From Clostridiales bacterium (GTDB lineage Bacteria; Bacillota; Clostridia; Oscillospirales; Oscillospiraceae), in the NCBI GenBank assembly GCA_019423635.1, contig JAHZBA010000003.1, forward strand, positions 69,909 through 133,908: a stretch of DNA of 64,000 nt, written 5' to 3'. The notes under the pieces were generated by a model. That model was not told the origin of the DNA. It saw only the letters and a program-made list of their open reading frames with translations, and searched no databases. The translations under genes and the position numbers were made by a program. Shown piece after piece: positions 60,166 to 64,000 of this stretch; position 1 is the first letter of the stretch; every line of letters starts with the position of its first letter.

Positions 60166-62711
60166 ATGAACAGCAGTCAAAGCCCTCCCGCTTTCTTCTG
60201 ATCAGCCTGACGCTGGTTCTTTTGCTGACCGTGTGCATCTTCTCCTTCCTGGCTGTCTTCATGAACCGGAAAAGCTCTGAGACCATCAGTGCCGTGGGCA
60301 CCACCTACATGACCAGCATGGGGGAAAAGGTCACCCAGCACTTCGCCACCACCATCGAGCTGCGCCTGTCCCAGGTGAAGGCCCTGGTGGAGAGTTTTCC
60401 CCCGGATGACACTCCTCCGGAGGAGCTGCGCAGCGAGCTTGCCGTCAACGCCCAGCTCCGGGGCTTTGAATCCTTGGCCTATTACTCCTCCACCGGGGAG
60501 TTTGACGTGATCTACGGGGAAGAGCCCGTTCTGGCGGACCCGGAGCCCTTTCTGGACTCCATGAACGCCGGAGAGATCAAGATCGCCGTCACCTCCCCTG
60601 TCAACGGGCAGAAGGACGTGCTTCTGGGGGTCTCCGCCGAGTACACCATGTCAAACGGGGAGACCTGCACGGCACTGGTGGCCACGCTTCCCGTGGATTA
60701 CATCGCCGAGACCCTCTCCCTGTACAGTGAGAACACCCTGGTCTACTCCCACATCATCCGCCGGGACGGCACCTTTGTCATCCGCAGCGGCGACGCCTTC
60801 CGGGAGAACTACTTTGACCGCATCCAGGCCCTCTTTGAGGACCAGGGAGAAGAGGGAACGCGGTATGTCCAGGAGCTGAAAGCCGCCATGGACGCCAACG
60901 AGGAGTACTCCGCCGTTCTGGACTTTGGCAGTGAGCGGCGGCACCTGCAGTGCACCAAGCTCCCCTATTCCGAGTGGTTTCTGGTGACGGTGCTGCCCTA
61001 TGGACAGCTGGATCAGGCCGTCAATGACCTCAGCCTCACCTGGCTCTATCTGCTCTTCCTGGCCTGTGCCCTGGTGGTGCTGGCTCTTTTACTGGTGTTC
61101 CGGCAGTATTTCAAATTCCTCAAGGAACAGATGCTGGAGCTGGACCGGGCCCGGAAGGAGGCCGAGCACGCCAACCATGCCAAGAGCGAGTTCCTCTCCA
61201 ACATGAGCCACGACATCCGCACCCCCATGAACGCCATTGTGGGCATGACCGCCATTGCCGTGGCAAACATGGACGACCCCCAGCAGGTCCAGAACTGCCT
61301 GCGGAAGATCAGTCTCTCCAGCAAGCACCTGCTGGGCCTCATCAACGATGTTCTGGACATGAGCAAAATCGAAAGCGGAAAGCTGACGCTGAACACCGAC
61401 CAGGTCTCCCTGCGGGAGGTCATGGACAGCGTGGTCAACATCGTCCAGCCCCAGGTCCGGTCCAAGCACCAGCAGTTTGATGTCTCCATTCACGACATCT
61501 CCACGGAGAATGTCTGTTGCGACAGCATCCGGCTCAATCAGGTGCTCATCAACATCCTGGGCAATGCCGTCAAATTCACGCCGGAGGGGGGCAGCATCCG
61601 CGTCTCCATGCACGAAGAGGCCTCCCCCAAGGGCGAGGACTATATCCGGATTCACCTGTCGGTGAAGGACAACGGCATCGGCATGTCTCCGGAGATCCGG
61701 GACAAGATCTTTGAATCCTTCGTGCGGGAGGACAGCGCCCGGGTGCGCAAAACCGAGGGCTCCGGCCTGGGCATGGCCATTACAAAGTACATCGTGGACG
61801 CGATGGGCGGCACCATCACCGTGGACAGTGAGCCGGGCCGCGGCAGTGAATTCCGGGTCACGCTGGATCTGGAAAAGGCCCAGGTCATAGAGGCGGACAT
61901 GGTTCTGCCGGACTGGAAGATGCTGGTGGTGGACGACGACAAGATGCTGTGCGAGAGTGCGGCGGCCTCCCTGAAATCCATCGGTGTGAGGGCCGACTGG
62001 ACCCTGGACGCCGAGAGTGCCCTCACCATGGTGGAGGAACATCACCGGAAGCATGACGACTACCAGATCATTCTGCTGGACTGGAAGCTGCCGGGGATGG
62101 ACGGCATCTCCGCCGCCCGGGAGATTCGCCGGCTCTATGGCGACAACCTCCCCATCCTGCTGATCTCCGCCTATGACTGGAGCGAAATTGAGACGGAGGC
62201 CAAGGCCGCCGGCATCTCCGGCTTCATCTCCAAGCCGCTGTTCAAGTCCACGCTCTTTTACGGCCTCAAGCCCTTCCTGGACCCCATCTCGGACTCGGAG
62301 GAGCTGCCGGAGCTGGAGACAGATGACTTCCATGGCCGCCGGGTCCTTCTGGCCGAGGACAACGACCTCAACTGGGAAATCGCCCAGGAACTGCTCAGCG
62401 AGCTGGGTCTGGAGCTGGATTGGGCCGAGAACGGCAAGATCTGTGTGGAGATGTTCAAGGCGGCGGAGCCGAATTACTACGACGCCATTTTGATGGATCT
62501 GCGGATGCCGGTGATGACCGGCTACGAGGCCACCGCGGCCATTCGCTCCTGGGACCGGGAGGACGCCAAGACAATTCCCATCATTGCCATGACGGCCGAC
62601 GCCTTTGCAGAGGACATCCAGCACTGCATCAGCTGCGGAATGAACGCCCACGTCGCCAAACCGATTGATATCCGGGAGGTCTCCCGCCTGCTGAAAAAGT
62701 ATTTCCACTGA
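60162..62711 (+). CDS. hybrid histidine kinase with two receiver domains
   Basis: 849 aa. TM1 at 10-33, extracellular dCache-like sensor about 40-288, TM2 292-313, coiled linker, HisKA with His350 (FLSNMSHDIRTPMNAIVG), HATPase about 455-570 (NILGNAVKFTPEGG, DNGIGMS, GSGLGMAITKYIV), REC1 about 585-705 with Asp640 (ILLDWKLPGMDG), REC2 about 725-845 with Asp779 (ILMDLRMPVMTG). The ligand is unknown. BarA-like proteins have a C-terminal HPt; here the HPt is a separate gene just upstream. Confidence 0.94.
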   Translation: MNEQQSKPSRFLLISLTLVLLLTVCIFSFLAVFMNRKSSETISAVGTTYMTSMGEKVTQHFATTIELRLSQVKALVESFPPDDTPPEELRSELAVNAQLRGFESLAYYSSTGEFDVIYGEEPVLADPEPFLDSMNAGEIKIAVTSPVNGQKDVLLGVSAEYTMSNGETCTALVATLPVDYIAETLSLYSENTLVYSHIIRRDGTFVIRSGDAFRENYFDRIQALFEDQGEEGTRYVQELKAAMDANEEYSAVLDFGSERRHLQCTKLPYSEWFLVTVLPYGQLDQAVNDLSLTWLYLLFLACALVVLALLLVFRQYFKFLKEQMLELDRARKEAEHANHAKSEFLSNMSHDIRTPMNAIVGMTAIAVANMDDPQQVQNCLRKISLSSKHLLGLINDVLDMSKIESGKLTLNTDQVSLREVMDSVVNIVQPQVRSKHQQFDVSIHDISTENVCCDSIRLNQVLINILGNAVKFTPEGGSIRVSMHEEASPKGEDYIRIHLSVKDNGIGMSPEIRDKIFESFVREDSARVRKTEGSGLGMAITKYIVDAMGGTITVDSEPGRGSEFRVTLDLEKAQVIEADMVLPDWKMLVVDDDKMLCESAAASLKSIGVRADWTLDAESALTMVEEHHRKHDDYQIILLDWKLPGMDGISAAREIRRLYGDNLPILLISAYDWSEIETEAKAAGISGFISKPLFKSTLFYGLKPFLDPISDSEELPELETDDFHGRRVLLAEDNDLNWEIAQELLSELGLELDWAENGKICVEMFKAAEPNYYDAILMDLRMPVMTGYEATAAIRSWDREDAKTIPIIAMTADAFAEDIQHCISCGMNAHVAKPIDIREVSRLLKKYFH

Positions 62712-62735
62712 CCGTCTGAGGAGACGGAGCCATTG

Positions 62736-62775
62736 CCGCGGCGCAGCTTTTGAAGGGCTGCGCCGCGGTGCTTTC
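62736..62775 (+). terminator. terminator of the phosphorelay operon
   Basis: Perfect 12-bp arms CCGCGGCGCAGC (62736-62747) and GCTGCGCCGCGG (62757-62768), then TGCTTTCCCC. A small hairpin (CCGTCT/AGACGG, 62712-62727) precedes it. Confidence 0.7.
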
Positions 62776-62814
62776 CCCTCTGCGTTCCCAAGGCGGATCA
62801 GGCCGATTGTGCAG

Positions 62815-62840
62815 GTGGGGCGCAACGACCCCGGCGCGCC
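62815..62840 (+). repeat. single diverged arm of the 2395-2508 repeat
   Basis: GTGGGGCGCAACGACCCCGG and the following CGCGCC match the arm at 2395-2420 with about three changes; no inverted partner is nearby. The 62841-63017 stretch shows no gene. Confidence 0.6.
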
Positions 62841-63017
62841 GGAGAACTCCCCCGCTTCGGCAAAACAGCGCGCCGCCTTTGCGGCCGGTTCCCTTCTCGT
62901 GCCCTCCACGCGGTCACAAGGGATGCACTTTTGTCGTGTTCCCGTCCAAACGGGCCTCATATCACGTGTTCGTGGAAGATTCCCATCATAAGATCATAAA
63001 TCCTGTGCAGGAAACAT

Positions 63018-63046
63018 TTGCAATTCTTGTCCGAATGTGATATCCT
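63018..63046 (+). promoter_or_regulatory. promoter of murA
   Basis: -35 TTGCAA (63018-63023), 17-bp spacer, -10 TATCCT (63041-63046). The 135-nt leader contains a hairpin CTGCCGGAGGCG/CGCCGCGGCAG (63059-63086). Confidence 0.7.
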
Positions 63047-63186
63047 AATACTGCACTACTGCCGGAGGCGTTTTTCGCCGCGGCAGAACATGCTGCGGCG
63101 CAGGTATGAAGCGCCGGCAGGTGGGCAAACTGCAAGTACCAAAACGCAGTCTGCCGCCGCAAGCTGCTTGAAAAGAGGGTCAAGAT

Positions 63187-64000
63187 TTGACAAAATATAT
63201 TGTGCAGGGCGGAAAGCCCCTATTCGGCGAAGTGGAGATCAGCGGGGCCAAGAACGCGGCCGTCGCCATCATTCCCGCCGCGCTCCTGGTGGACGGCGTC
63301 TGCCGGATTGAAAACGTTCCCCAGATCTCCGACGTGCGGATGTCCCTGAAAATTCTGGAAAATCTGGGCGCACAGATCCGCAGCATCAACCGCCACACCG
63401 TGGAAATTGACTGCCGCCATATCCACTCCACCCGAACCGATTACGAGCTGGCCCGGCGGATTCGGGCCTCCTATTACCTCATCGGCGCCCTGCTGGGCCG
63501 TTTCGGCCACGGCGAGGTGGCCATGCCCGGCGGCTGCAATTTTGGCGGCGTCCGTCCCATTGACCAGCATGTAAAGGGCTTCACCACCCTGGGCGCCAAG
63601 GTGACTGTCGAGGGCGGCTTCATCCGTGCCGTCTCCAACCAGCCCCGGCTCAAGGGGGCCAACGTCTATCTGGACGTGGTGTCTGTAGGGGCCACCATGA
63701 ATATCATGATGGCTGCCGTCATGGCCGAGGGCACCACCGTCATCGAGAGCGCCGCCAAGGAGCCCCACATCGTGGACCTGGCCAACTTCCTGAACTCCAT
63801 GGGCGCCAACATCCGGGGCGCCGGTACGGACACCATCAAGATTCACGGCGTGGACCGCCTCACCGGCGGCAGCTACGCCATCATTCCCGACCAGATCGAG
63901 GCGGGTACCTACATGGCCGCCGTGGCGGCCACCGGCGGGCAGGTGCTGGTGAAGAACATCATCCCCAAGCACATGGACTGCATCACCGCCAAGCTGGTGG
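63187..64000 (+). CDS. murA: UDP-N-acetylglucosamine 1-carboxyvinyltransferase, 5' part
   Basis: First 271 codons of MurA, cut by the right edge. It adds enolpyruvate to UDP-GlcNAc, the first committed step of peptidoglycan synthesis. Visible residues: the K-N pair in ISGAKNAAVAIIPAALL, the catalytic Cys loop AMPGGCNFGGVRPIDQHV (fosfomycin target), and the domain-swap region IIPDQIEAGTYMAAVA. Start is a TTG at 63187 with AGAGGG seven bases upstream, giving the family start TKYIVQGGKPL. Confidence 0.96.
   Translation, partial: MTKYIVQGGKPLFGEVEISGAKNAAVAIIPAALLVDGVCRIENVPQISDVRMSLKILENLGAQIRSINRHTVEIDCRHIHSTRTDYELARRIRASYYLIGALLGRFGHGEVAMPGGCNFGGVRPIDQHVKGFTTLGAKVTVEGGFIRAVSNQPRLKGANVYLDVVSVGATMNIMMAAVMAEGTTVIESAAKEPHIVDLANFLNSMGANIRGAGTDTIKIHGVDRLTGGSYAIIPDQIEAGTYMAAVAATGGQVLVKNIIPKHMDCITAKLV

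Overview
The window comes from a GC-rich, endospore-forming member of the Clostridia, most likely Oscillospiraceae (Flavonifractor/Lawsonibacter/Oscillibacter relatives). Evidence is the Firmicutes order rplS-lepB-rbgA, the forespore sigma factor sigG, an alpha/beta-type SASP, a YlmC/YmxH protein, IreB, a T-box before alaS, SLH surface proteins, and many short GC-rich dispersed repeats. No rRNA, tRNA, CRISPR array or prophage was seen. A consensus parS site (6475-6490) suggests the origin-proximal part of the chromosome.

Layout. 1-3.3 kb: rplS, two tandem signal peptidases, rbgA and a partial membrane gene, all minus strand. 3.4-7.5 kb: divergent LysE exporter/LysR regulator, a YlmC/YmxH gene, sigG behind a sigmaF/G-type promoter and a leader hairpin, parS, and a GNAT-thioesterase fusion. 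7.5-16 kb: repeats, glnS, a phosphotransacylase, and a coupled XRE-comEC-holA-rnmV operon. 16-20 kb: a decayed AraC/DUF3788 pair joined at a 160-bp MITE, an SLH protein and a DUF815 ATPase. 20-29.5 kb: branched-chain amino acid synthesis with two acetolactate synthases (ilvBN twice), ilvC and ilvD, led by an attenuator with a Leu/Ile/Val-rich leader peptide. 29.7-38.6 kb: HIT protein, second SLH protein, small genes, alaS with a T-box (a second MITE sits between T-box and alaS), and ireB. 38.6-44.5 kb: a sugar operon lacI-malEFG-malQ with a perfect operator. 44.6-48.4 kb: glmM, SASP with a sigmaG promoter, an Rrf2/IscR-like regulator, malic enzyme.

The most notable region is 48.5-62.7 kb. A leader of about 780 nt carries three tandem class I c-di-GMP (GEMM-I) aptamers in front of a Thr/Glu-rich VPKTGD wall-anchored surface protein, followed by a class B sortase and convergently by a VanY-type carboxypeptidase. 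After a two-component system with two tandem paralogous membrane proteins comes a complete phosphorelay: a REC-HD-GYP-PAS-GGDEF protein with both c-di-GMP catalytic sites intact, a stand-alone HPt protein and a hybrid kinase with two receiver domains. Makers/breakers of c-di-GMP and a c-di-GMP-sensing surface operon thus lie within 14 kb. The window ends inside murA.
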